This document shows positions 1-8,267 of a DNA stretch of 64,000 bases, piece after piece (positions within the stretch are counted from its first letter, which is position 1; every line of letters begins with the position of its first letter). The notes under the pieces were generated by a model. That model was not told where the DNA came from. It was given only the letters and a program-made list of their open reading frames with translations, and did no database searches. The stretch is from [Eubacterium] saphenum (GTDB lineage: Bacteria > Bacillota > Clostridia > Oscillospirales > Ruminococcaceae): NCBI GenBank assembly GCA_004555855.1, contig SFJQ01000001.1, positions 1 to 64,000 of the forward strand, read 5' to 3'. A program made the position numbers and the translations under genes.

Positions 1-83
1 TTCTGGTTCTGCTGGTTGTTCTGGTTCTGCTGATTCTGCTGATTGTTCTGATTCTGCTGGTTCTGGTTGTTCTGATTAGACAT
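1..83 (-). CDS. Asn/Gln-rich protein, N-terminus only (cut by window edge)
   Basis: The gene reads leftward off the window. An ATG at 83 is preceded by a strong GGAGG ribosome site. The 27 visible residues after Met-Ser are almost only Asn and Gln in irregular NQ, NNQ and QQN groupings. No domain is visible, so no function can be given. Such tails occur on some spore coat, small spore and secreted proteins; the neighbouring spmAB pair makes a spore link possible, but that is only inference. The DNA is a degenerate repeat of CAG/AAC/AAT codons, which may expand or contract. Confidence 0.7.
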   Translation of the reverse strand, partial: MSNQNNQNQQNQNNQQNQQNQNNQQNQ

Positions 84-131
84 AACAAATCCTCCTATGA
101 AACACTTTTTTGCGATTTTCACCGCAGTCAT

Positions 132-160
132 ATTTTACACAAAAATTCCGCAAATATTCA
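132..160 (-). promoter_or_regulatory. Candidate promoter for the Asn/Gln-rich gene
   Basis: Read on the minus strand, TGAATA (155-160) is followed after 17 bases by TAAAAT (132-137), about 50 bp before the start codon. The -35 resembles that of sporulation sigma G, but the -10 looks more like sigma A. The assignment is weak. Confidence 0.3.
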
Positions 161-195
161 GGCGTTTTTTCGCGAAAATTGTTGGCTTCAGAATT

Positions 196-714
196 TCATC
201 CCGCGCCGAAAAACGCATAAACCACCGCCCCGCACACCAGCCAAGCCGTGCAGTCAGCCGAAAGCGCCGCTGCCGCTGCGTAGCGCGTTTTCTTTACCTT
301 CACGGCTGAAAAATACACCGCAAGTGTGTAAAAAGTCGTTTCCGATGAACCGATAAGCGTTGCCGCAACTCGTTCCGCGAAGCTGTCCGCGCCGCTTTGT
401 ACAGCGATTTCGTTGTAAACAGCCATCGCTCCGCTCCCCGAAAACGGTCGCAGAATTACCAGCGGCACAGCGTCTGCGGGGAAATTAACGGCTTCACAAA
501 ACGGCATAAGCAGCTTCGTCAGCGCTTCGACCGCGCCGCTTGCCCGAAAAACGCCGATGCACACGATGAGCAAAACCAGCGCCGGAAGTATCTCGACGCA
601 GGTTTTCAAGCCGCTTTCCGCGCCCTCGCAAAACGCCGCGAAAACGTCCACGCGCTTCACACTCGCATAAACGAGAATTGCCACAACAATCGTCGGCACA
701 ATGTAATCCGTCAC
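196..714 (-). CDS. spmB: Spore maturation protein SpmB
   Basis: This is a hydrophobic protein of about 172 residues with the nucleoside-recognition/Gate fold. It is required in Bacillus for core dehydration in the late spore. The family blocks FRASGA, LRPFSGSGAM and GSSETTFYTLAVYF are present in the expected order. The frame is open upstream to 804, but homologues begin near the GTG at 714, which lies just after the stop of spmA (717-719); I chose it although its ribosome site is weak. It is translationally close to spmA and presumably works with it in the forespore or mother-cell membrane. Confidence 0.9.
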   Translation of the reverse strand: MTDYIVPTIVVAILVYASVKRVDVFAAFCEGAESGLKTCVEILPALVLLIVCIGVFRASGAVEALTKLLMPFCEAVNFPADAVPLVILRPFSGSGAMAVYNEIAVQSGADSFAERVAATLIGSSETTFYTLAVYFSAVKVKKTRYAAAAALSADCTAWLVCGAVVYAFFGAG

Positions 715-716
715 TT

Positions 717-1301
717 TTACACCCGCTTTTTCAGAAATTTTGCGCACATTTTCGCCGAGAAAACAGCGATGAACACCGAATATGCCGTGACAATCCACAC
801 GCACGGCAAAATGTCCATCGGCTTTTCCGCGCCGTTTGCTGAACGAAGCGCGGCTGCGGTTGCCGGAATAATCTGCAGACTCGCCGTGTTCAGCACCGCA
901 AGCATTATCATATTATCGCTCGCGATTTCGTCCGCGCCCTCCTCCTCGGCAATCGCTTTCATCGCGGCAATTCCGAGCGGCGTGGACGCGTTTCCAAGCC
1001 CCAGCACATTTGCCGCAAGGTTCATCGCAATCAGCCCCGCCGCCTTTCCGCCGCGCTTTATCCCGCGAAAAAGCCACCCAATCGGCTTGGACAACAGCCG
1101 CGACAGCTTCTCCAACAGCCCCGCTTTCTCGGCAACCTTCATCATTCCGCACCAGAAACACATAACCCCGCAAATCGAAATTACCAGCTCCACCGCTTCG
1201 CCCGATTTTGCGAGAATGCTCTCCGACATCTCGCCCATTCGCCCGTTCACCGCCGCGAAAATAAACGAAATCACCGGTATCACAATCAGAATTACTTTCA
1301 T
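717..1301 (-). CDS. spmA: Spore maturation protein SpmA
   Basis: The product is 194 residues of mostly membrane segments, matching SpmA. Recognisable blocks are AAVNGRM near the N-terminus, WCGMMKVAEKAGL, NLAANVLGLGNASTPLG and LNTASLQIIPAT. The ATG at 1301 has an AGGGAG site 7 bases upstream and is preferred over an in-frame Met at 1319. It forms a two-gene operon with spmB and is divergent from the AbrB-like regulator. Its promoter should be sporulation-specific, but I could not identify one by eye. Confidence 0.93.
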   Translation of the reverse strand: MKVILIVIPVISFIFAAVNGRMGEMSESILAKSGEAVELVISICGVMCFWCGMMKVAEKAGLLEKLSRLLSKPIGWLFRGIKRGGKAAGLIAMNLAANVLGLGNASTPLGIAAMKAIAEEEGADEIASDNMIMLAVLNTASLQIIPATAAALRSANGAEKPMDILPCVWIVTAYSVFIAVFSAKMCAKFLKKRV

Positions 1302-1399
1302 AAACGCTCCCTTTTTCAACCTTATTCGAGCCGATTTTCACCAGTTTTTTCTATAATTTCCATAAACATTAATTTTCTGTTAAATTTTGTAAATTTCTA

Positions 1400-1428
1400 T
1401 TGACAATATTATCGAAATATGGTAAAAT
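1400..1428 (+). promoter_or_regulatory. Sigma A promoter of the AbrB-like regulator
   Basis: TTGACA (1400-1405) and TAAAAT (1423-1428) are separated by 17 bases. The leader that follows holds a small inverted repeat (AACCC...GGGTT, about 1450-1463) before the AAGGAGG ribosome site at 1479-1485. Confidence 0.85.
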
Positions 1429-1492
1429 AAGGCAGTAAAGAAGATGTGAAACCCATTTGGGTTGTAAATAAAATTTTAAGGAGGAAACCGAA

Positions 1493-1756
1493 ATGGTTAA
1501 ATCAACCGGAATTGTAAGAAAAGTAGACGAATTGGGACGTATCGTTATCCCGATTGAGCTGCGAAGAAATCTTGACATAGACGAAAAGGACAGCCTTGAA
1601 ATCTACGTTGAGGACGACCACATTATCCTGAAAAAGTACTCACCCGCGTGCGCGTTTTGCTCGAACGCAGGAGAAATCACGAATTTCAAGGGCAAGAACA
1701 TCTGCAAGAGCTGCCTTGCGGAGATTTCGCAGATGGCGGGAAAAACCGCTGAATAA
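1493..1756 (+). CDS. abrB: AbrB/SpoVT-type transition-state regulator with C-terminal zinc knuckle
   Basis: This 87-residue protein has the AbrB swapped-hairpin DNA-binding domain in its first 50 residues (STGIVRKVDELGRIVIP, then IELRRNLDI), almost identical to Bacillus AbrB. The C-terminal third differs: it carries two CxxC pairs (CAFC and CKSC, about 20 residues apart) that look like a zinc ribbon, a common arrangement in clostridial homologues. It should repress post-exponential or sporulation genes as a tetramer. A perfect sigma A promoter and AAGGAGG site precede it, and a hairpin terminator follows. The targets are unknown. Confidence 0.9.
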   Translation: MVKSTGIVRKVDELGRIVIPIELRRNLDIDEKDSLEIYVEDDHIILKKYSPACAFCSNAGEITNFKGKNICKSCLAEISQMAGKTAE

Positions 1757-1787
1757 TGCGAAAAACCAAAGCCGCCTAAAAAAATGT

Positions 1788-1830
1788 ATGCCGCGAAGTG
1801 ACGAAAAATCACCTCGCGGCATTTGTTTTG
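1788..1830. terminator. Bidirectional terminator
   Basis: A hairpin with arms ATGCCGCGA...TCGCGGCAT (1788-1796 and 1814-1822), extended by AGTGA/TCAC, is followed by T-rich sequence on both strands. It can end both the AbrB-like gene (plus) and the 778-residue gene (minus). Confidence 0.8.
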
Positions 1831-1864
1831 TATTAAATTCGCGCCCGAATTTTACGGAAATGTG

Positions 1865-4201
1865 TCAGTTTTTGCGGCGGAAATTCGGGTTATCGTCCGG
1901 CTCGCGCATAATGACATCGTAAAGGCGGCGGGTTTTGTTGGATTTGGCGTGCTTCTTTTCCTTGAGCATATCCAGCTCGGACTGCGTATCGTTTGCGAAA
2001 AGATTTCTGTCCTCCGTCCAGATACCGCTCGGCGCGTTTTCCTTCGTGACCTCTTTCGGGACGCTGCGCTGCGTTTTCTCCCACTCGGGCGACGGCTCGC
2101 GCTCATCGATAAACCTGTTTTTGCGGGGCTTTCCGCTCAAATCGCTCTCCGACTGCTCGAGAACATCGAAAATGCTCCCGATATCGCGAAACGGCTCTTC
2201 GTCGGGGAAATCGTGTTCATCGGGGAAATTCGGCTCTGCTGTGCGATAAATCGGAGCTTCCTCGGGAACGGGCGGCTCGTTTTTTTCATCGTTTGGCTGC
2301 GAAAACAAATCCATCTCGGGAGGAGCTGTCGTAACGGCTGCGCCCGACATCTTCCCGTAAGCCGAGATTGCCGCCGCGTTTTTCCTGATAACCTTCGGCT
2401 TTTGCTCGGGCTTTTCGGCGGGTTTTTCGGGAACAGGCTCGGGTTTCTCGGGAATTTCGGCTGCGTTTTTGGGAGCTTCTGTGAATTTCTCGGAAATCTC
2501 GCGCGGCTGCTCAAAATCGGCTTCGTTCTCGGGAGCGGAAACTACGCTCAGCCTTCTTCCCTGCTCACGCGGGATATCCTCGCCGTCAGACGAAAACGGC
2601 ACGAAATCGCCCACGAATTTCGGCTGCTCAAAAGGTTCGGGAGCGTGGATTTCCTCTTCAATTCTCCGCTCGGGGAACTCGGCGTTTTGCTGCGAAAACG
2701 GCTGAAATTCACGCGGATTTGGATTTTTCGTGTAACCCGAGTCGCCGCGCGGTTCGCCCCCGCGTATGATGTGCGAAATCTGCTGTCCCTCGTTTTTGCG
2801 GCGGAAAACCGTCGGCGAAGTGAAAAATCCGTCCTTCGGCAGCTCTTCCTCTTCCTCGGGCTTTTTCGGCTCGGGCTTTTGCGGAGTAAGCTCGCTGCGC
2901 GAAATCCTCTCCGGCACAAACGGCTTCACAACGCGCTCTCTCGACGGTCGCTCCTCGTGCTTCGGCACTTCGACAATCGGCTTGGAGCGCGATATATCCA
3001 CGTTGAGCGAGTAATCAAGGAACGAGTTCAGCTCCTCGGGCGAAATTTCTCCCGAAATAACCTTTTCCTTCATCGCAATCATATAGCTGTGCCAGTTTTC
3101 GTACTCCTTCGTGCTCATCGAAGTCCCGACGCGCGCGTAAATCTCGTCCGTCACGCGCCCGCATTTCTCCTCAAGCGCCGCAGAAATACGCTGAACAGGA
3201 TGTTCCTCGCGGTAGATTTCAAGGCAGGTTTTGCCGTTTGTGAGGTAGGTTCGGCAGTAATCCTCGTCATAATCCGCGTTTCTCAGGTACAGCCGTCCGC
3301 AGCGTTTGCACGGGCACAAAATCCCGCCGCTTTCGATTATCGCGTCGATTTCAAGGTCAACCACAGCCTTCAGACTGCACGGCATATAAATCTTCTCGGT
3401 GTAATTCTCCAGTTTCCCGCGAACGATGTTGTAGCTCGAAAGCTCCGCAGGCAGCCCCGCGCGCATCTTCGCGAACGCGTCCATCGCAATCTGGTCGGAT
3501 ATCTCGCGGTAGTCGCCGATGTCGGAATAATCGTCCGAGTAGTCGAAATCCGCGAGAACGTGCCGCACGATATCCTTGGAAATCGCCGAGAACATAAACG
3601 GCGAACTCGGCGTTCTCCCGACGGAAAACACCTTGATTTCACCCAAATCCTCGATGCGGCAGCCCATTTCCTGCGCTGTCACGCTGAACATCAAATCGAA
3701 GTAATTCCTGCGCGAAGCGGCTTCCTTGGCGCTTTTGACGTTCTTGGTGAACACAAAATCTATCTTGCTCTTGGCGTAATCCTGAACGCGCACGATGTTC
3801 AGCCACTCGTTTATCGCGCGGTTATAGCGCAGCTCGCAAAGCCGCGAAAACACCAGCTTGTCAAACGGCGTGCGGCAGCTTATATAGCGGTTCCAGAGCG
3901 TTCCGGTGCCGATGTTGTCGCGGCGGCACAGATAGTCAATCCAGCAGTCTATGGCGACCTTTTCGTAGGTTGTACGGATATTGTGTTCGATATAGCAATG
4001 CGCGTTCTGAATATCACGGCGAAGCTGCGCGAAAACATCGGGGTTGATTTTGCCGGTTTTCTGCGCCTCGCTGCACGCGTCTATGGAGGTTTTGGCAAAA
4101 TATGACAAATCAAATCCGCAGAAATCAAGCACGGACGACGGATAGCGCAGCAGAAATATCTCGTTGGAGGTGCGTCCCACAAGCTTCAATGTATCTTCCA
4201 T
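1865..4201 (-). CDS. Unknown 778-residue protein: helical N-half, Cys cluster, long disordered tail
   Basis: I do not recognise this gene with certainty. Residues 1-280 look like a folded, mainly helical domain. Residues 296-326 hold a Cys cluster, CPCKRCG followed by a YC and a TC at about 316 and 326, then a conserved-looking helical stretch; the arrangement recalls zinc-binding segments of clostridial DUF6076-type proteins (memory, unchecked). From about residue 420 the chain is rich in Pro, Glu and Lys and is probably disordered. There is no signal peptide or membrane segment. The ATG at 4201 has a GGGAGG site. It is probably the second gene of an operon with the membrane protein 32 bp upstream and lies just downstream of ftsZ on the same strand. 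Confidence 0.75.
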   Translation of the reverse strand: MEDTLKLVGRTSNEIFLLRYPSSVLDFCGFDLSYFAKTSIDACSEAQKTGKINPDVFAQLRRDIQNAHCYIEHNIRTTYEKVAIDCWIDYLCRRDNIGTGTLWNRYISCRTPFDKLVFSRLCELRYNRAINEWLNIVRVQDYAKSKIDFVFTKNVKSAKEAASRRNYFDLMFSVTAQEMGCRIEDLGEIKVFSVGRTPSSPFMFSAISKDIVRHVLADFDYSDDYSDIGDYREISDQIAMDAFAKMRAGLPAELSSYNIVRGKLENYTEKIYMPCSLKAVVDLEIDAIIESGGILCPCKRCGRLYLRNADYDEDYCRTYLTNGKTCLEIYREEHPVQRISAALEEKCGRVTDEIYARVGTSMSTKEYENWHSYMIAMKEKVISGEISPEELNSFLDYSLNVDISRSKPIVEVPKHEERPSRERVVKPFVPERISRSELTPQKPEPKKPEEEEELPKDGFFTSPTVFRRKNEGQQISHIIRGGEPRGDSGYTKNPNPREFQPFSQQNAEFPERRIEEEIHAPEPFEQPKFVGDFVPFSSDGEDIPREQGRRLSVVSAPENEADFEQPREISEKFTEAPKNAAEIPEKPEPVPEKPAEKPEQKPKVIRKNAAAISAYGKMSGAAVTTAPPEMDLFSQPNDEKNEPPVPEEAPIYRTAEPNFPDEHDFPDEEPFRDIGSIFDVLEQSESDLSGKPRKNRFIDEREPSPEWEKTQRSVPKEVTKENAPSGIWTEDRNLFANDTQSELDMLKEKKHAKSNKTRRLYDVIMREPDDNPNFRRKN

Positions 4202-4233
4202 TACAATCCTCCCTTGGTTTTGCGGTTTGTGCG

Positions 4234-5148
4234 TCAGCTTCTCTCGTCAGCTAAACTGCTTTCATCGTCCGAGCTGCTCTCGCTGTCATCGCTTGACGAG
4301 GAGCCGGTTGATTTAACGGACGAGCTTGACGAGCTTGACGAGCTGTCGCTTTCGATTTTCTTGCGAAGGTAGGGATTTTCACGCAGAATGCCCTCAACAT
4401 AAAGCACGTCAACCGTTTTTCCGTCAACCTTTTGCGTTGACCAGCGGATATGGTCGTAGGATTTATCGGTAAAAGCGGCGGTGTGGAGGTGACGGCAGCC
4501 CGCAACCTTCTTGCAGACGCCCATCGGTATCTTCACATCGTCACCCGCGTATTCGACATAATAGGAAACCATCTCGCGGTCGCCGGTTTTCGAGATATAT
4601 CGCACCACGCGATAATCACCCGACTCCGAGATGTTCTCGTAATCGGGGTCGCGGAGCCTGAGGTCAAGCTCGCTTATCGAAGGGCTGCCGTTTTCATCGA
4701 GGGTGAAGGTGATGTTGCCCATAAACATACGCATCGCGATGAAGCCAACCGTGCCGATGACGTACATCAGCAGGTACATTGTTCCAAGCACCGTTTTAAG
4801 CGTTTCGTTTGACCTGTTGATGAAGAAAAAGACGATAACGACAACCAGCGGCGGGGTGGTGATGTACCATTTCCCGAAGCCGAAAATCAGTATCAGAAAC
4901 GCGATTATCGGCAAGACGTAGGCGTTGACCTGCGTGATGACCTGTTTTCGCGTGAAGATGAGCAAGCCGAATGCCACGATGTTTATGAAAAGATAGAGAA
5001 CGAAAAGCGGAGTGGGGTTCTCAAGCTCAAAGTGATAGCCGAAGCACAGCCACGAAACCCAGATAAGAAAAGCCGTGTAGCCCCAGCAAAGCGCAGCAAC
5101 CCCGCGCCTGAACCACACATTTTTGAAAAATGCCGTGAGTTTGTCCAT
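4234..5148 (-). CDS. Unknown membrane protein with Ser/Asp-rich tail
   Basis: This protein has 304 residues. The first 145 contain about five hydrophobic membrane segments, followed by a soluble domain of about 110 residues on one side of the membrane and a 40-residue C-terminal run made almost only of Ser, Asp and Glu. No family is recognised. The ATG at 5148 follows an AGAGG site, and a promoter lies at 5202-5230. It is transcribed with the 778-residue gene and follows the ftsZ terminator, so it is next to, but probably not part of, the division transcript. Confidence 0.75.
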   Translation of the reverse strand: MDKLTAFFKNVWFRRGVAALCWGYTAFLIWVSWLCFGYHFELENPTPLFVLYLFINIVAFGLLIFTRKQVITQVNAYVLPIIAFLILIFGFGKWYITTPPLVVVIVFFFINRSNETLKTVLGTMYLLMYVIGTVGFIAMRMFMGNITFTLDENGSPSISELDLRLRDPDYENISESGDYRVVRYISKTGDREMVSYYVEYAGDDVKIPMGVCKKVAGCRHLHTAAFTDKSYDHIRWSTQKVDGKTVDVLYVEGILRENPYLRKKIESDSSSSSSSSSVKSTGSSSSDDSESSSDDESSLADERS

Positions 5149-5201
5149 ATTTTAACCTCTTTTGATGGAAATTGTTTTGAGCATAGTACTACATATAATA
5201 T

Positions 5202-5230
5202 ATTGTATAACAAAATGATGAAAAATGCAA
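5202..5230 (-). promoter_or_regulatory. Promoter of the unknown membrane protein operon
   Basis: On the minus strand TTGCAT (5225-5230) and TACAAT (5202-5207) are 17 bases apart, about 55 bp before the start codon. Confidence 0.65.
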
Positions 5231-5280
5231 GGGCTTTTTGTAATTTTGTTGATTTGACGAAAACTTTAACTCATGCACAA

Positions 5281-5311
5281 GCAAAAATCCGAGCCTTTCG
5301 ACCCGGATTTG
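5281..5311 (-). terminator. Terminator after ftsZ
   Basis: Arms AAATCCG and CGGATTT (5285-5291 and 5304-5310) form a hairpin directly after the ftsZ stop, with a short T run following on the minus strand. Confidence 0.65.
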
Positions 5312-5315
5312 TTTA

Positions 5316-6545
5316 TCAGTTGTCCTTGTTCTGGAATTTTCTGAGAAGAAGCTCGATGTCCTGCGACTCGCTGTAACCAAGGTTCACGCCCATTCCCGCG
5401 GGAGCAGCTTTTGGCTCTTCGGGAGCAGGAGCGTTCTCGGCAGGAGCTTCGGGTGCGGGAGCCTCGCTCGGTTCGGCGGGCGCCGGAGCCGCCTGCTGTG
5501 CCGCCGGAGCAGCTTTCTTTGCCTGCTGAGCGGGCTTTTTAACCGTTTCGTCAACAAAGTCCGTAGCAACCGCAATAATCGAAATCTCGTCCTCGGCAAG
5601 CGTATCGTCAAACTCAACGCCGCACTTGTATCTTGCGTCGGGATTGAATTTCTCGGCAATCTTCTTGGTGAGGTTGTCAAATTCTTCCAGTCCGACAGAA
5701 TCGGAAGCGGGAACTCTGATGTTCAGCAAGCCTCTTCTTGCGCCGGTAATGGAGGTTTCGAGCAGCGGGCTGTTGAAAATCTCATCGAGAGCGTCGTCAA
5801 ACTTGTTGTCGCCCTTACCGGTACCGATAGCCATGTGAGCAATGCCGCTGTCGCGCAAAGCCATGCAGATATCCGCAAAGTCTACGTTTATGTAACCGCT
5901 GCCGTGGAGCAGGGTGATAATTCCCGTAACCGCCTTGCAAAGGATTTCATCAACCTTCTCAAACGCATTTTTGATGGTGATGTTGCTGCCCTTGAGCATT
6001 CTTACTCTGTCGTTGGGGATAATGATGAGCGCGTCAACGTTCTGCTTCATCTCGGAAATACCCTTGACAGCCTGCTGCATTTTCTGAGCGCCTTCCCAGT
6101 CAAACGGCTTTGTGACAACACCAACGGTAAGGATACCCTTTTCCTTGGCAATCGCCGAAACAACGGGAGCTGCGCCCGTACCCGTTCCGCCGCCCATTCC
6201 TGCCGCGATAAACAGCATAGAAACGCCGTCGAGCACCTGCGCGATATCCTCGCGGTTTTCCTCAGCGGACTGCTGACCTCTTGCGGGGTCGTTGCCTGCG
6301 CCCTGACCACGGGTGGTTTTTCTGCCTATCTGGATACGCTTCATCTGGCTTCCGTCTTTGCTGCGAAGAGCCGCAACGTCTGTGTTTGCCACAACGTAAT
6401 CAACATCGCACACGCCTGCGTTTACCATGTGAGAAACAGCGTTTCCGCCGCCGCCGCCAACGCCGAAAACCATGATTTTGGTTGAATATTTGAAATCGTC
6501 ATTCACTTCAAATCCATCATCGTAGCTATCCAATTTAAAACTCAT
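5316..6545 (-). CDS. ftsZ: Cell division protein FtsZ
   Basis: The tubulin-like GTPase that polymerises at mid-cell into the Z ring has 409 residues here. The signature loop GGGTGTG is at residues 118-124, and the T7 loop region ends in VDFADI. Residues 330-390 are an Ala/Pro/Glu-rich linker, and the chain ends in a short conserved tail (IELLLRKF) that should bind membrane tethers. A GGGAGG site precedes the ATG. Its own strong promoter lies at 6679-6707, so it can be expressed independently of the wall genes. No ftsA is present here, so the tether must be encoded elsewhere (SepF is a known alternative). Confidence 0.98.
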   Translation of the reverse strand: MSFKLDSYDDGFEVNDDFKYSTKIMVFGVGGGGGNAVSHMVNAGVCDVDYVVANTDVAALRSKDGSQMKRIQIGRKTTRGQGAGNDPARGQQSAEENREDIAQVLDGVSMLFIAAGMGGGTGTGAAPVVSAIAKEKGILTVGVVTKPFDWEGAQKMQQAVKGISEMKQNVDALIIIPNDRVRMLKGSNITIKNAFEKVDEILCKAVTGIITLLHGSGYINVDFADICMALRDSGIAHMAIGTGKGDNKFDDALDEIFNSPLLETSITGARRGLLNIRVPASDSVGLEEFDNLTKKIAEKFNPDARYKCGVEFDDTLAEDEISIIAVATDFVDETVKKPAQQAKKAAPAAQQAAPAPAEPSEAPAPEAPAENAPAPEEPKAAPAGMGVNLGYSESQDIELLLRKFQNKDN

Positions 6546-6678
6546 AAGATTTTTTCCTCCCGATTAATATAAGTCCGCGCCAAAGCGCATTAAAACGATA
6601 TCCGGAAACAGAAAATATTGTCGAGGCAAGCCGTTTCGGGACAACATATAGTAAATCAATAATAAAGCACTACTATTT

Positions 6679-6707
6679 ATTATAACACACTTATTCAAAA
6701 ATTGCAA
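6679..6707 (-). promoter_or_regulatory. ftsZ promoter
   Basis: TTGCAA (6702-6707) and a perfect TATAAT (6679-6684) on the minus strand are separated by 17 bases, inside an AT-rich 180 bp gap between ftsQ and ftsZ. Confidence 0.85.
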
Positions 6708-6725
6708 CTGTTTTTTAAAAATTTT

Positions 6726-8042
6726 TTATTCAATTGTCGAAGACTGCGTATCGGGAGCTTCAGGCGAGGAATATTGCGGGTTTTCGGGAGTGCTTTCCGT
6801 TTTCTCGGGCTTTTGTGACGAGGACTGAACCGGCTTCTGATTGTGAGAAAGGCTCTCAACAGCAACCTTTTCGGGATTTGTCAGCAGCACGGACACGCGC
6901 TCGTCTGCGGCAATTTCCTTTTCGATAAGCGCCTGACCGACTCGAAGCTTGCTTTCAAGCTGAACGGACGAGCCGATGTTGAGGATAATTCTGTTTTCAA
7001 CGGTTATCTTGATGGAAAATCTGTCGGTGAGGTCGATTTCGGTGATGTTTGCCAAACCAACCTTCTCCGCGGTCTCGAAAATTTCCATTATTATCTTGTT
7101 TTTCGCGTCAACGGTTGAGTTAAGCTGACTGCCCGTTTCAAGGCTCTCCGCTTCAAGTCCCTTGACAACAACCAACCCGTCTGCGGAAATATTGCCAAGA
7201 ACTCTGCCGCCGCGCGAAATCACAACTGTTTTCCCGTCCTGATTTAACGCAAACCAGTTTTGCGCCTCGGTGATTTCGATGACAATTTTTGTCGGGTAAT
7301 TCTTTTTGACGGAAACCTTGTCCACAAAAGCAAACGCGCTCATCACGCTGTTCTCGGCTTTTTTCGCGTCGATGTGAAGCAGATTTTCGCCGGTTTTCAC
7401 GCCGGACGCCGCGATTATTTCGTCAGCGGAGTAGCGCGAAACACCCGTGACCTCGATTGAACCGCACTTAAACAGCACGGTGTTTGACAAAATCGCCATC
7501 ACGATGCCGATGACAATAGCCGCCAGAATGAAGTAAAGCGTGTAGTTTCCGCCGCGATAAGGGCGCTTTTTTTCCTGTGCTTCGGGACGCGTTTTTGCCA
7601 GAGCCGCTTTGTCGGCAGCCCTGCGCGCCTGCTCGTTGACAGGCTTTGCGGGACTTCGCGGCGGCTGAGCGCCGACAGGACGGTTTTGCCCATTCGGGGC
7701 AGGCTTCCTGTTTGTCGGCACTTGCGCGGATTTTTTCGATTTCTTGCCAAATCCAAGCCACTTCTTCCCGCTCGCAGAGCCGTTTTGCGGAGTTTTAGCA
7801 AGATTTGCCGAGCCGCGCACATCACGATTCGGCGCGGGATTTACGCGATTTTGCGAAACCCGATTGTTCTGCGGATTTTTACTCGGATTTTGAGGATTTT
7901 GCGTATTTCTGACCGGCGGATTTTTCACGGGATTTGAGCCGCGTGCAGCACCGTTTTGAACGCTCCGCGAACCGCTTTGCTGAGCGCTTTGTCGATTTTT
8001 TTGAGCGCTCGGTTTCTGCGCCGGTTTTTTCTTCCCTATCAT
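6726..8042 (-). CDS. ftsQ: Cell division protein FtsQ/DivIB with long disordered N-terminus
   Basis: This bitopic divisome protein bridges FtsL and the septal synthase. The 438 residues start with about 165 residues of cytoplasmic Asn/Gln/Pro/Lys-rich low-complexity sequence, unusually long for the family. One membrane segment follows at about 172-195, then a POTRA domain (FKCGSIEVTGVSRYSADEI onward) and the beta domain (KVSVKKNYPTKIVIEI). A Ser/Pro/Gln-rich tail closes the protein. A GAGGAAG site supports the ATG. It is separated from murA upstream by a 59-bp tandem repeat. Confidence 0.9.
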   Translation of the reverse strand: MIGKKKPAQKPSAQKNRQSAQQSGSRSVQNGAARGSNPVKNPPVRNTQNPQNPSKNPQNNRVSQNRVNPAPNRDVRGSANLAKTPQNGSASGKKWLGFGKKSKKSAQVPTNRKPAPNGQNRPVGAQPPRSPAKPVNEQARRAADKAALAKTRPEAQEKKRPYRGGNYTLYFILAAIVIGIVMAILSNTVLFKCGSIEVTGVSRYSADEIIAASGVKTGENLLHIDAKKAENSVMSAFAFVDKVSVKKNYPTKIVIEITEAQNWFALNQDGKTVVISRGGRVLGNISADGLVVVKGLEAESLETGSQLNSTVDAKNKIIMEIFETAEKVGLANITEIDLTDRFSIKITVENRIILNIGSSVQLESKLRVGQALIEKEIAADERVSVLLTNPEKVAVESLSHNQKPVQSSSQKPEKTESTPENPQYSSPEAPDTQSSTIE

Positions 8043-8089
8043 CGTTTCACTTCCTCAAAATTCTTGTTTATCGCATAACAGAGCCAATC

Positions 8090-8266
8090 GCGAACTCTCC
8101 GCTGACTTCTCGGCGAAACCCGTGCGGAGCCGCTTTGCAAAACCGTTTGCGAACTCTCCTCTGACCTCTCGGCGAAATCCGCGCAAAGCCGCTTTGCAGA
8201 GACGTTTGCGAACTCTCCGCTGACTTCTCTGCAAAATCCGCGCGGAGCCGCTTTGCAGAGCCGTTT
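8090..8266. repeat. Three tandem 59-bp direct repeats between murA and ftsQ
   Basis: Units start at 8090, 8149 and 8208, each with GCGAACTCTCC and, later, AGCCGCTTTGCA. They differ at a few positions. The last unit abuts the murA stop. Within each unit GCGGCTC/GAGCCGC-type pieces can form small hairpins on the transcript. The 59-bp period is not a multiple of three, so the array is not coding. Function unknown; it could modulate readthrough from murA to ftsQ. Confidence 0.9.
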
Positions 8267-8267
8267 T

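Noticed and set aside
1823..4105. A 760-codon open frame on the plus strand opposite the 778-residue gene
   Set aside because: It has no ribosome site, is rich in Arg and Leu as antisense frames of GC-ending codons are, and the minus-strand gene has a start site, domain structure and promoter.
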